A stretch of DNA of 64,000 nucleotides from Anderseniella sp. (GTDB lineage: Bacteria; Pseudomonadota; Alphaproteobacteria; Rhizobiales; Aestuariivirgaceae). Below are positions 28,158-36,481 of this stretch, one piece after another. Under the pieces are notes generated by a model. That model saw only the letters and a list, made by a program, of their open reading frames with translations, did no database searches and was not told where the DNA came from. The stretch lies in the NCBI GenBank assembly GCA_028289645.1, contig JANQOK010000014.1, forward strand, positions 124,001-188,000. The letters run 5' to 3'. How positions within the stretch are numbered: position 1 is the stretch's first letter; every line of letters begins with the position of its first letter. The position numbers were made by a program, and so were the translations under genes.

Positions 28158-29522
28158 CTATTTGCGTCGGCGTCCTTCCTTAATGCCATGCTTGATGTAG
28201 TGATCGAACGGGTCGGAGCCCACTTTGGCAACGTCAGGATGAGCCCTGAGGTATGCATCGGCGTCGAACAATCGCTTCTGTTTTAGGAAGTGCAAAAAAC
28301 CGTTTCGACTGCTGGTGCCGGTCGACGGCGCAGTCAGTCTTCCGCAATACCCGTCCCGACCGTCCAACGTAGCCGTTAGCACCTGTTGCATCCAGGCGAT
28401 TTGCTCTCCTAACCCGTCGATCACTGACTGTTTCTCCAACTGGTCAGTTTTGAGTGCTGCAATGTCATCAGAGCACACAGCGAGCCTGTCATGGGCATCC
28501 TGGAGACGTTGCCCCATCTCATCAGTCTGATTTTGCATGACCGCCATTCGTCGACCGTCTGAAACCAGGCTGGCAAAGGCCGGGCAGGCTGTATCAAACT
28601 CAACACGCAACTGATCAAGCAAGAGACAGTCTTGTTGGCTCTCACCCTGTTCCGCCCAATTGTGCAAGATCTCGTACGTCTTGCGCACCCAGATGGAAAC
28701 AGCAGGGTTATCAATAACCCGGTCCGGCGGCTCGTGATGATGGCGCTGACTTTCCGACAAAAAGGCATCGATCTCTGCGTCGGGTGCTTCGGCCGGTTTC
28801 GGAAATGATATGCCCAGAGCTTTCTGAGCCTTTGAAAGAAGACCTGCCCAATCGGTCAGCAGCGCATCATAGCTGCAGAAAAAGCGGCGGAAGTTCCGGG
28901 AATCAGCTTCTGCCGCCAACACATGACGCAACCATAAAAGCAAACCAAGTGATTGCTCGAACCCATCCCGCGCTTGCAGCGAACGGGCCACCTCCAGCGG
29001 GTTCCTGACTGGCACAACAAAAACCGGCTCGAAGCGCATCTTGCTGAATACATCCAACCAGAACGGCAAAATCCGGCAGATGCGTGGATCTTTCAGAACT
29101 AAACACCGCGAACCGTCAGCCTCTTCAGCAATCAACGATCTCGCGCGGGCAGCCAGCCCTGCGGCCCTTTGTGACTGGTACCAGGTAGCTTCAATTGCCA
29201 GCCAGTCATCCCAATGCGAACCTGCTGCAGCCAGAAGCTCATCATTGAAGTCCGCAATTGCCTGGCTTTCCCAGTGCCCGGGTTCATTGCCGTTGCCACC
29301 TTTCATAAGCGTTTTGGGCAGGTCACAGCCAGCCAGGTTAAAAGTCCTTGCAAGTGCCGAGGTACCGGATCGGTGCATTCCCAGCACAACACAGACGGTT
29401 CTCTGCGTCGGTTCCAACTCCTGTTCAGGCGATGTCGTTGCTCCCTCACGCGAATTGTTGACAGACCGCTCCACTTGGGGCCTGCGATGCGCTTGAGATG
29501 ATCCGTCCTGCTTCTGCCCCAT
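28158..29522 (-). CDS. sulfotransferase-family protein with C-terminal NPDV/EGR module
   Basis: 454 residues. The N-terminal 250 residues are a sulfotransferase/P-loop fold: VCVVLGMHRSGTSALARTF holds the 5'-phosphosulfate loop, and FVVPVRNPLEVARSLQARDG the 3'-phosphate site. Then comes a helical, coiled-coil-like stretch (QTDEMGQRLQDAHDRLAVC) and a short terminal module FDADAYLRAHPDVAKVGSDP with HYIKHGIKEGRRRK. The same module ends the other sulfotransferase at 35-36 kb. Start: ATG with AAGGA 10 bases upstream; GTG 16 codons earlier is open too. It probably sulfates the glycan using PAPS. Confidence 0.82.
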   Translation of the reverse strand: MGQKQDGSSQAHRRPQVERSVNNSREGATTSPEQELEPTQRTVCVVLGMHRSGTSALARTFNLAGCDLPKTLMKGGNGNEPGHWESQAIADFNDELLAAAGSHWDDWLAIEATWYQSQRAAGLAARARSLIAEEADGSRCLVLKDPRICRILPFWLDVFSKMRFEPVFVVPVRNPLEVARSLQARDGFEQSLGLLLWLRHVLAAEADSRNFRRFFCSYDALLTDWAGLLSKAQKALGISFPKPAEAPDAEIDAFLSESQRHHHEPPDRVIDNPAVSIWVRKTYEILHNWAEQGESQQDCLLLDQLRVEFDTACPAFASLVSDGRRMAVMQNQTDEMGQRLQDAHDRLAVCSDDIAALKTDQLEKQSVIDGLGEQIAWMQQVLTATLDGRDGYCGRLTAPSTGTSSRNGFLHFLKQKRLFDADAYLRAHPDVAKVGSDPFDHYIKHGIKEGRRRK

Positions 29523-30065
29523 ATGGGTGTCTTCCTTCTGCATTACCTGTATGTGGTCAAAGCCGAGCACGATTTGCAGAAGCGTGCTTCCACATAGTTT
29601 CCCACGGAGATTGCATTGTCCGGCAGTGCGGCGGACGGGTATGGTACCGGAACGCCGGCACCAATATTGGTTTTCCAGATTTGACTGGAAGGCTCAATGG
29701 ACCGCGTCCATGGCGCGTGCAGGCCGCGCCTGGAGGCTGGTGTCATGCAGGTCAACATGCTTCTCAATATGCGGGCTCCGGATTGCAAACTGACTGGTTG
29801 AATTCACCTAAGTTGAGAATGAACATTCTTTTCGATAACTGGCCTTTTCTCAATGGACGGTTAGATCAATATCTACTATCAGTTTCATGTTGCCCATGAC
29901 TGCTCGCCGGGGCAAATTCACGAAATGAGCAGAAGTCTTAAACCTTATCATCCGTCGACTATTCATAAACAGCGTTGAGCGAAACAATGATGCTCTAGAA
30001 ACCATCATGCGTTTCGTTTCAGAAACAAAGTTGTGTTTCGATCAACCTCACAAGGAACAACCAAA
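29523..30065. other. divergent intergenic region upstream of the rfbF operon
   Basis: About 540 bases between two divergent units. No protein-like frame was found apart from a 26-codon frame at about 29820. An imperfect dyad lies at 29980-30016 (separate entry). Confidence 0.45.
29980..30016. promoter_or_regulatory. imperfect dyad upstream of rfbF
   Basis: CGAAACAATGATG (29980-29992) and CATCATGCGTTTCG (30003-30016) form two six-base perfect arms with one bulge around a 10-base loop. It ends 36 bases before the ribosome binding site of the rfbF gene. It could be an operator or an RNA hairpin in the leader; nothing else supports a role. Confidence 0.35.
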
Positions 30066-30836
30066 ATTAAAGCAGTATTGTTAGCAGGAGGTCTTGGAAC
30101 CCGGTTGTCGGAAGAGACAAGCGTGAAGCCGAAACCAATGGTAGAAATTGGTGGCAAGCCGATACTCTGGCATATCATGAAGATTTATACCGCTCACGGG
30201 ATCACAGACTTCATTGTGTGTCTCGGGTACAAGGGCTATGTGATCAAAGAATACTTCAAGAATTACTTCCTGCACATGTCCAACGTCACTTTTGATATCA
30301 GGCAAAACTCCATGGAGATTCATGAGCAGCATGCGGAACCGTGGACAGTTACGCTTGTCGAGACCGGCGAGACAACGCAGATCGGTGGCCGCATCAAACG
30401 CATACTGCCTTACATAGAGGGTGATGACTGTTTTTGCCTGACGTACGGCGACGGCGTCGGTGACATCGATGTGACTTCAGCATTGGCGTTCCACAAGGAA
30501 CACGGACGACTGGCTACTGTCACAGCAGTGCAACCGCCAGGACGTTTCGGCGCCCTGGTACTCGACGGCGCCGCTGTCAAAGGCTTCAAGGAAAAGCCTG
30601 TGGGCGACGGTGGCTGGATAAACGGTGGCTTTTTCGTTCTGTCCCCGAAAGTCGGCGACTACATAGAAGGCGATACCACCGTATGGGAGCGGGAGCCTAT
30701 GGAAAACCTGGCAAGGGACCGGGAGATGCAAGCGTGGTTTCACCGCGGCTTTTGGCAGCCAATGGACACGCTCCGCGACCAGCGCGAGCTCGATGCAATG
30801 TGGAGCGACAATGCTGCCCCGTGGAAAATCTGGTAG
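30066..30836 (+). CDS. rfbF: glucose-1-phosphate cytidylyltransferase, probable ATT start
   Basis: A 256-residue nucleotidyltransferase making CDP-glucose from CTP and glucose 1-phosphate. The N-terminus reads [24 protein letters not shown] (split motif G-G-x-GTRL and KPM), then [26 protein letters not shown] and [10 protein letters not shown], all typical of RfbF. Family members begin MKAVILAGG; the aligned first codon here is ATT at 30066, with AAGGA 9 bases upstream. The only upstream start in frame is a GTG at 30033 without a ribosome binding site, giving 11 extra residues. First gene of a nucleotide-sugar operon. Confidence 0.92.
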   Translation: MKAVLLAGGLGTRLSEETSVKPKPMVEIGGKPILWHIMKIYTAHGITDFIVCLGYKGYVIKEYFKNYFLHMSNVTFDIRQNSMEIHEQHAEPWTVTLVETGETTQIGGRIKRILPYIEGDDCFCLTYGDGVGDIDVTSALAFHKEHGRLATVTAVQPPGRFGALVLDGAAVKGFKEKPVGDGGWINGGFFVLSPKVGDYIEGDTTVWEREPMENLARDREMQAWFHRGFWQPMDTLRDQRELDAMWSDNAAPWKIW

Positions 30837-30858
30837 TTGCCAGGGAAGGCTCTTGTAG

Positions 30859-31905
30859 ATGCGAATATTGATAACAGGCAATATGGGATATGTCGGTTCG
30901 ACATTGGTCCGGTATTTGAGATCGCACTGTTCACCGGTTGAACTGATCGGCTTCGACAGCGGATTCTTCGGCCACTCGCTGACGGGAACAGAAATCCTGC
31001 CTGAAACACGGCTTGATCAGCAGATTGTTGGCGACGTGCGTGATTTGTCCGGAGATATGCTCGCGGATGTAGACGCCGTCGTCCATTTGGCCGCCATTTC
31101 AAACGACCCTATGGGACAAGAGTTTGAGGCAGTTACCGGCGAAGTCAATCGTCAGACCAGCGTGCGCCTGGCAAAACTGGCGGCGAAAAACGGAGTGAAG
31201 AATTTCGTGTTCGCCTCGTCCTGTTCGATGTATGGCGCGGCCGATGGTGACGCCAGGAAGGAGACTGATCAAACCATTCCCCTGACCGCGTATGCACACT
31301 CAAAGATCGGAACCGAAGACGACCTTCGTGACGAGGACCTCAATGGAATGGTGTTTACATCGTTGAGGTTTGCAACCGCGTGTGGGATGTCCGATCGGCT
31401 GAGGCTCGATCTGGTTTTGAACGATTTTGTGGCTTGCGCGATGACGAGCGGCAGAATTACCGTTCTGAGTGACGGCACCCCCTGGCGGCCACTCATTGAT
31501 GTTGAAGATATGGCACGAGCTATCTTGTGGGCAATCGGGCGTGAGGCCGACAATGGCGGAGCCTGGCTCGCCGTAAATGCTGGGCGGAACGAGAGCAACT
31601 ACCAGGTACACCAGTTGGCCAACGCGGTACGCGACGCGGTTCCCGGCACGGATGTCAGCATCAACACCGAAGCGCTGCCGGACAAGCGATCATACAAGGT
31701 TGACTTTTCGCTGTTCAAATCGTTAGCGCAAGACTTCCTGCCTCAGATCGATCTGAACACCTCGATTGAACGTTTGGTCGCCGGCCTCGGCAGAATGAAT
31801 TTTAGCGACGATGATTTTCGCAATTCCCCATACATGCGTCTGAACATGCTTCGCCATCACATGGCGCAGGGTCGTTTGGATCAGAACCTGCGTTGGAAAA
31901 AGTAG
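30859..31905 (+). CDS. NAD-dependent epimerase/dehydratase (extended SDR)
   Basis: 348 residues with the SDR nucleotide site ILITGNMGYVGSTLVRYL, then DAVVHLAAISNDPM, the catalytic Ser in VFASSCSMYG and the YxxxK pair in TAYAHSKIG (near residue 143). RPLIDVEDMARAILWAI is typical of sugar-nucleotide epimerases. It is not a typical RfbG CDP-glucose 4,6-dehydratase, which has a different N-terminus and length, yet it follows RfbF directly. It may act on the CDP-sugar or a downstream intermediate. 22 bases separate it from rfbF and 1 base from the next gene. Confidence 0.85.
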   Translation: MRILITGNMGYVGSTLVRYLRSHCSPVELIGFDSGFFGHSLTGTEILPETRLDQQIVGDVRDLSGDMLADVDAVVHLAAISNDPMGQEFEAVTGEVNRQTSVRLAKLAAKNGVKNFVFASSCSMYGAADGDARKETDQTIPLTAYAHSKIGTEDDLRDEDLNGMVFTSLRFATACGMSDRLRLDLVLNDFVACAMTSGRITVLSDGTPWRPLIDVEDMARAILWAIGREADNGGAWLAVNAGRNESNYQVHQLANAVRDAVPGTDVSINTEALPDKRSYKVDFSLFKSLAQDFLPQIDLNTSIERLVAGLGRMNFSDDDFRNSPYMRLNMLRHHMAQGRLDQNLRWKK

Positions 31906-31906
31906 T

Positions 31907-32470
31907 ATGATATTCAACCAGACACCTCTGGCCGGAGCATACACGATCGAACTCGAGAAGCGCGGCGACGATCGCGGCTTCTTTGCCCGCATGTTTTGCG
32001 AGGAGGAGTTCCGGCAGGCTGGCCTGGAAACACGCTTCCTTCAGGTCAACAACTCACTCAGCGGCCTCAAGGGCACACTTCGCGGATTGCACTATCAGTT
32101 GCCGCCGGCAGCAGAAGTCAAGGTTGTAAGATGCGTTCGCGGCGCATTGTGGGACGTCATCGTCGATTTGCGCGCCGGTTCGCCAAATTTTGGAAAATGG
32201 TTTGGTGCGGAGCTTTCCGAGAATAATCGAAGCATGATGTACGTGCCAAGAGGGTTTGCGCACGGTTTCCTGACCCTTACTGATGACGCCGAAGCGATCT
32301 ATCTGGTCAGTGCGCCCTACTCTCCCGAGCATGAACGCGGCGTGAACTACAAGGATCCGGACATCAACATCGAATGGCCGTCGGAGCCTGTGGAAATATC
32401 GGAAAAGGATCGCCAGTGGCCCGGGCTTGACCCGGAGTTTCATGGTTTCGAGCGGATGCGGAATGCCTGA
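31907..32470 (+). CDS. rfbC: RfbC-type sugar 3,5-epimerase (dTDP-4-dehydrorhamnose epimerase family)
   Basis: 187 residues, full RmlC length, a cupin fold that epimerises a 4-keto-6-deoxy sugar nucleotide. Visible signatures: LEKRGDDRGFFARMFCEEEF, QVNNSLSGLKGTLRGLHYQLPP (with the catalytic His), VRCVRGALWDVIVDLRAGSP and YVPRGFAHGFLTL (catalytic YVP...H segment). Since RfbF is upstream, the natural substrate may be a CDP-linked rather than dTDP-linked sugar; this is inference. The TGATG overlap with the next gene indicates coupling. Confidence 0.9.
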   Translation: MIFNQTPLAGAYTIELEKRGDDRGFFARMFCEEEFRQAGLETRFLQVNNSLSGLKGTLRGLHYQLPPAAEVKVVRCVRGALWDVIVDLRAGSPNFGKWFGAELSENNRSMMYVPRGFAHGFLTLTDDAEAIYLVSAPYSPEHERGVNYKDPDINIEWPSEPVEISEKDRQWPGLDPEFHGFERMRNA

Positions 32471-33384
32471 TGAAAGTACTTCTCACCGGTGCGAGCTCAT
32501 TCACTGGCTATTGGTTTGCAAGAACTCTTGCTGAAGCCGGCAACACCGTCGTGGCGCCGCTTTTGCGCCCGCTCACACGCTATAACGAAGGTAGCCGGGC
32601 ACAGCGCGTTGCGGCTCTGAAGGATCTGGTTGAGCTGGTACCGGACTGCAGCTTCGGTGGAGCTCGGTTCATGGACCTCGTCAACGGCAACCAGTTCGAC
32701 CTCATATGCCACCATGCAGCGCAGGTAGGAGACTATCGTAGTCCCGATTTTGATGTGAATGACGCACTAGCTGCCAATACGTTGAACATCCGACAGATAC
32801 TGAAATCGGGCTGCACTCCTGCAATACTGTTGACGGGAAGTGTGTTCGAACCTGGTGAAGGAGCCGGAGAATCGCCGTTGCGAGCTTTTTCGTCTTACGG
32901 CGTTTCGAAGAGCGTCACTGCTCAGGTTGTTGAACACTACGCCCATGAGAATGACGTCCGCTATGGCAAGTTCGTGATACCCAACCCATTCGGTCCCCTG
33001 GAAGAACCCAGGTTCTGTGCCTATCTCATGCGGACGTGGAAGGAGGGCAAGGTCGCTCGTATCAATACGCCTTCCTACATTCGCGACAACATCCACGTCC
33101 GTCTTTTGGCATTGGCATATGCCCGGTACGCCGGTGAACTTGTCGGCGGCAAGGCCGCTGCTCGTCTCAATCCGTCTGGGTATGTCGAATCGCAAGGCAG
33201 CTTTGCTGAACGCTTTGCGCGCGAAATGCGGGCCCGGCTTGATCTCGAATGCCAGGTGGATCATGCACATCAAACCCAGTTTGCCGAACCGATGATGCGG
33301 GTGAACACCGATCCGGCAATTGCTTACGTGGCAAATTGGAACGAAGGTGATGCCTGGGATGCCATCGCAGAGGCCGGCCGGTAA
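32470..33384 (+). CDS. NAD(P)-dependent sugar epimerase/reductase (SDR)
   Basis: 304 residues. The N-terminus MKVLLTGASSFTGYWFARTLA is the SDR dinucleotide site; DLICHHAAQVGDYRSPDFDV, then ILLTGSVFEPGEG (catalytic Ser/Thr) and FSSYGVSKSV (YxxxK). Such enzymes finish deoxysugar nucleotides by 4-reduction or epimerisation. With RfbF, the first SDR and RfbC it completes a probable CDP-deoxysugar pathway, although no clear 4,6-dehydratase is present. It overlaps rfbC by one base. Confidence 0.82.
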   Translation: MKVLLTGASSFTGYWFARTLAEAGNTVVAPLLRPLTRYNEGSRAQRVAALKDLVELVPDCSFGGARFMDLVNGNQFDLICHHAAQVGDYRSPDFDVNDALAANTLNIRQILKSGCTPAILLTGSVFEPGEGAGESPLRAFSSYGVSKSVTAQVVEHYAHENDVRYGKFVIPNPFGPLEEPRFCAYLMRTWKEGKVARINTPSYIRDNIHVRLLALAYARYAGELVGGKAAARLNPSGYVESQGSFAERFAREMRARLDLECQVDHAHQTQFAEPMMRVNTDPAIAYVANWNEGDAWDAIAEAGR

Positions 33385-33408
33385 CGCTGCATAGAAAGAC
33401 AACACCTG

Positions 33409-34566
33409 ATGCTAAACCGCCTGTTTCGAAAAATCATTCTCCTGACGTATGATATCTGTGTTCATCTTGCAGAATGGCCGCGCATAGCACTGCTCAGGCT
33501 GATCGATTATTCAGACCTGGTTCGTAAACTGGAGGCGTCCGGTACCGAGCGACTGGCCTTGGTCGCCCCACATCCCAGCAAACACCTGCAGTTCACAATT
33601 CAACATCTGATCAAAGGCCTGCTCAAGAACAAATACACCGTCGTTGTTCTCATCCCGGATCCGGCCAAGGCTCAATGGCTGAAAGAGGCATTTCCTGAAG
33701 TTCACCTAGAGAGGCGCAAACCGCAGGGTCGCGACTTCGGAGCATGGAAGGAGGTTGTTCTTGCCATAACCGGGAGCAGCATCTTGCGTCGAAGCATCAA
33801 CCGGCTCGTGCTCGCCAATGACAGCATTTACTACAACAAAACGACAGCTGAGATAATCGAAAGGTTGACCAAGTCAGAAAAACAGTGGTCGTGTCTGTTC
33901 GAGAATTTTGACTACCATTATCATGCACAGTCTTTCCTGCTGTCGTTTGACAACGTAGCGATAAATCACCCTGTTTTCCGCAAGTTCTGGCAAAATTACC
34001 GCCCTTACAGCAGTCGGCGCCACTCAATTAACCGCGGCGAAGCCTTGTTGAGCAAGCGCATGTCACGCGTGTTCGGGCGCCCCGACTGCATTCTCAACTC
34101 AACCAGAATCATGAAAGAGTTCAGATCGATCGACACACATGCGGAACTTCGTTCGGCCATGTTTCGACTGTGGGCCAGCCCTGCCACGAGAGCCCATGCT
34201 GGAAAGACCCTAGAGGCAAGCTTCACAGCTTTCGGCTTTCGCACAGGTAAACAAGGGCATCGAAACGAACCAACAAAGGAAGATCAGAGTTTTGAGAGAG
34301 AAATGCTGGCGATAGACATCTCAAAATTGCCGGAAGCTCAAAACCCGACTCACTCGGTCGGCCTTCTCGTGAACTATTTGTTCATGTATCCGGTCAAGCG
34401 GGACATCTGCTTGCGCAGCTGGCATCGCATTAGTGACGTGGTTACACTTTTGCGTGGTTTCTCGGAACATGAATTGTCTGACATTGAGCGAGATTTGCGG
34501 CTTACCGGGCTACCGGATTCCTATGGAGGCATAAGGCGAATTCTGTTCGAGTTTGGGCGAATCTGA
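33409..34566 (+). CDS. rhamnan synthesis F (RgpF)-like protein
   Basis: 385 residues with the RgpF-type segments: KNKYTVVVLIPDP, GRDFGAWKEVVLAI, RLVLANDSIYYNKTTAEII, HAQSFLLSFDNVAINHPVFRKFW and RRHSINRGEALLSKRM. RgpF proteins belong to polyrhamnose and related glycan assembly and are GT-like. It follows the nucleotide-sugar genes by 24 bases, so it may transfer the deoxysugar made by them. No membrane segment. The usual RgpF partner glycosyltransferase domains are absent, so this is a short stand-alone member. Confidence 0.75.
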   Translation: MLNRLFRKIILLTYDICVHLAEWPRIALLRLIDYSDLVRKLEASGTERLALVAPHPSKHLQFTIQHLIKGLLKNKYTVVVLIPDPAKAQWLKEAFPEVHLERRKPQGRDFGAWKEVVLAITGSSILRRSINRLVLANDSIYYNKTTAEIIERLTKSEKQWSCLFENFDYHYHAQSFLLSFDNVAINHPVFRKFWQNYRPYSSRRHSINRGEALLSKRMSRVFGRPDCILNSTRIMKEFRSIDTHAELRSAMFRLWASPATRAHAGKTLEASFTAFGFRTGKQGHRNEPTKEDQSFEREMLAIDISKLPEAQNPTHSVGLLVNYLFMYPVKRDICLRSWHRISDVVTLLRGFSEHELSDIERDLRLTGLPDSYGGIRRILFEFGRI

Positions 34567-34968
34567 CTGCTGCTGAACAATCGTGCAGCAAACATCTGTT
34601 AAATCAATGTGCCGGAATCCAGCTGTGTCCGTCAAAAGACTCTCCATTGCGGCAACTTCCCGGTCGCCGTTGCGCAAGGCACTTTTTAATGTTCTCTGGA
34701 CCGGCTCCGGCAATTGTTGACCGTTTAGGAAGTGGATTACATATTGGCCGTTCACAGAGTTGGCGAGACAAAGCCGTCAAGCAGATATTGACAGAGCCTG
34801 TTGAAGTTCATCTAACCTGTTTCAGGGTTGAATGAAATCAACTAAACATTGGGCAGGGTTAAAATTACATGTCATTCTTTCAACAACACACTCGGATAAC
34901 AGTTTGAATTTGCAATTAAGCTTTTCAAAACTGCTTTGGCCGCAGGCGTGACTAAAGGTGGCTCCCCG
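34567..34968. other. intergenic region, AT content rising to the right
   Basis: About 400 bases without a credible gene. The last 120 bases (from about 34840) are clearly AT-rich and lead into the AT-rich sulfotransferase gene, so this is likely the left edge of an acquired segment. No terminator or repeat was recognised. Confidence 0.45.
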
Positions 34969-36111
34969 ATGAGAACGGTTTATCTGCACATTGGCATGCA
35001 CAAGACCGGATCAACCTCTATTCAAAAGAACTTCAGGGGTTTTGACAACGGTTCCATCAAATTCGCGGAACTGGGCTTTGAAAATCATTCAATACCATTC
35101 CACACCGCATTTTCTGGTGAACATCACAGTTTTCCCGAGTGGAAGCTTCAAAATCTTTCCTTCGAAGAGGTGGAGGAGAAAAAGATCGAATGCTTTCGAC
35201 TAATAGAGAATTCCCTGAAAACCGATTCAAACAAGGATCTTATATTTTCCGGCGAAGACATATCCCTTATTTCAGCGTCGGGCATATCGCAAATTGAGAA
35301 ACTGCTGCGCGATTATACAGATAGAGTTGTTGTGTTGGCATACATCCGTGATCCGTTGTCATTTTCGGCGAGTCTGCTGCAGGAAGATATAAAAGCCGGT
35401 ATAAACTCAAGAATCCCAGCTTCGCCAAACTATCGCTTTCGGTTCGAAAAATTTGTGAAGATATTCGGATCCGAAAACGTACACTTCAGGATTTTCGATC
35501 CAAAGAGATTTGAAAATCGGGATGTAGTATTGGATTTTGCAGATTTTTTGAACGTAGCACCGCCAAATTCGCGTTCAGTCGAAAACGCAAGCTTTTCAAC
35601 TGAAGCTACTCGAATTATATATATCCTCAATAATATTGTAAGCAACACGGATGAAGAAAAAAAGTTATACTATGCAAAAACGAGGTGCCTGAAAGAGTTA
35701 CAACGAATATTCCCGGGAAAATTCGTTGTCCCGCGTCAAATTATTGAGGGCTCCATTAGTGAGTGCGATATCAATTGGCTAACAAAAAACAACTTTCCTC
35801 ATGACATCAGGCTTCAGGATAGAACCAAATTTTCAGAACCTGCTCTTAAAGATTATTTGGAATACATTTCTGATGACACTGCCGAAAAATTGCTGGAGTT
35901 CATCACATCCAAAGGCTCATCCTCTAGTTTTCTCAAAACAAAAGAGAATGTCGTTTTCAGGTTTTTCACGGCAGTCCTGGTCGAGACCCTATCATACAAG
36001 GGCTTCTCACCAGCGCGATATCTGGAATTGAACCCGGATGTGAAAGCGGCAGGAGCCGATCCCTACCGCCACTTCCTGGAGTATGGATCCTACGAAGGAC
36101 GCCAATACTGA
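34969..36111 (+). CDS. sulfotransferase-like protein with C-terminal NPDV/EGR module
   Basis: 380 residues. The N-terminus RTVYLHIGMHKTGSTSIQKNF is a PAPS-binding 5' loop; VVVLAYIRDPLSFSASLLQED is the 3'-phosphate site. The last 45 residues read FSPARYLELNPDVKAAGADP and HFLEYGSYEGRQY, the same module that closes the sulfotransferase at 28.2 kb. The ATG has AAGGTG about 9 bases upstream. Codon use is much richer in A and T (AAA, ATA, TTT, AAT) than in flanking genes, except in the last 100 bases, so the catalytic part looks acquired and the end module looks native. Confidence 0.8.
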   Translation: MRTVYLHIGMHKTGSTSIQKNFRGFDNGSIKFAELGFENHSIPFHTAFSGEHHSFPEWKLQNLSFEEVEEKKIECFRLIENSLKTDSNKDLIFSGEDISLISASGISQIEKLLRDYTDRVVVLAYIRDPLSFSASLLQEDIKAGINSRIPASPNYRFRFEKFVKIFGSENVHFRIFDPKRFENRDVVLDFADFLNVAPPNSRSVENASFSTEATRIIYILNNIVSNTDEEKKLYYAKTRCLKELQRIFPGKFVVPRQIIEGSISECDINWLTKNNFPHDIRLQDRTKFSEPALKDYLEYISDDTAEKLLEFITSKGSSSSFLKTKENVVFRFFTAVLVETLSYKGFSPARYLELNPDVKAAGADPYRHFLEYGSYEGRQY

Positions 36112-36481
36112 ATCTGGATGGCATGTCGCAACATGCGATGTCTGCATCTTTTGCCCGAACGTAGGAGTTGTAGTCGAGCAGGGTGTGATGAGGTAAGGTT
36201 CTGAAACATGCAGCCTGACGAGGTTTTGACTTCTAGTTCTTGAGCTTGCCGATCATGTAGTCCATACCTCTGAGCGGGTCATGTGCGTTTGCTTTGGTAC
36301 GGGGGGATTGATCAGGATGCGCCAGTCGGCAATTTGATGGTTTCTTCCACAGCTTTGCAGGCTGCGACAAACTGCTAGCCTTAAGGCGCAAGCCCGCCGG
36401 ATTTAAGCCTGGATCGATAACCGTTGCTGGCTGCGCAAAGCTCCTTACACAGCGCCCAGACTACTCAGTAGAGATTCACCC
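36112..36481. other. intergenic region with possible broken minus-strand gene end
   Basis: 370 bases without an intact gene. On the minus strand a short frame ends at a TAG at 36235-36233 and reads HDPLRGMDYMIGKLKN just before the stop; further upstream the coding feel switches frame at a run of six G (about 36301). This could be the decayed end of a gene, but I do not recognise the family and chance cannot be ruled out. Confidence 0.3.
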
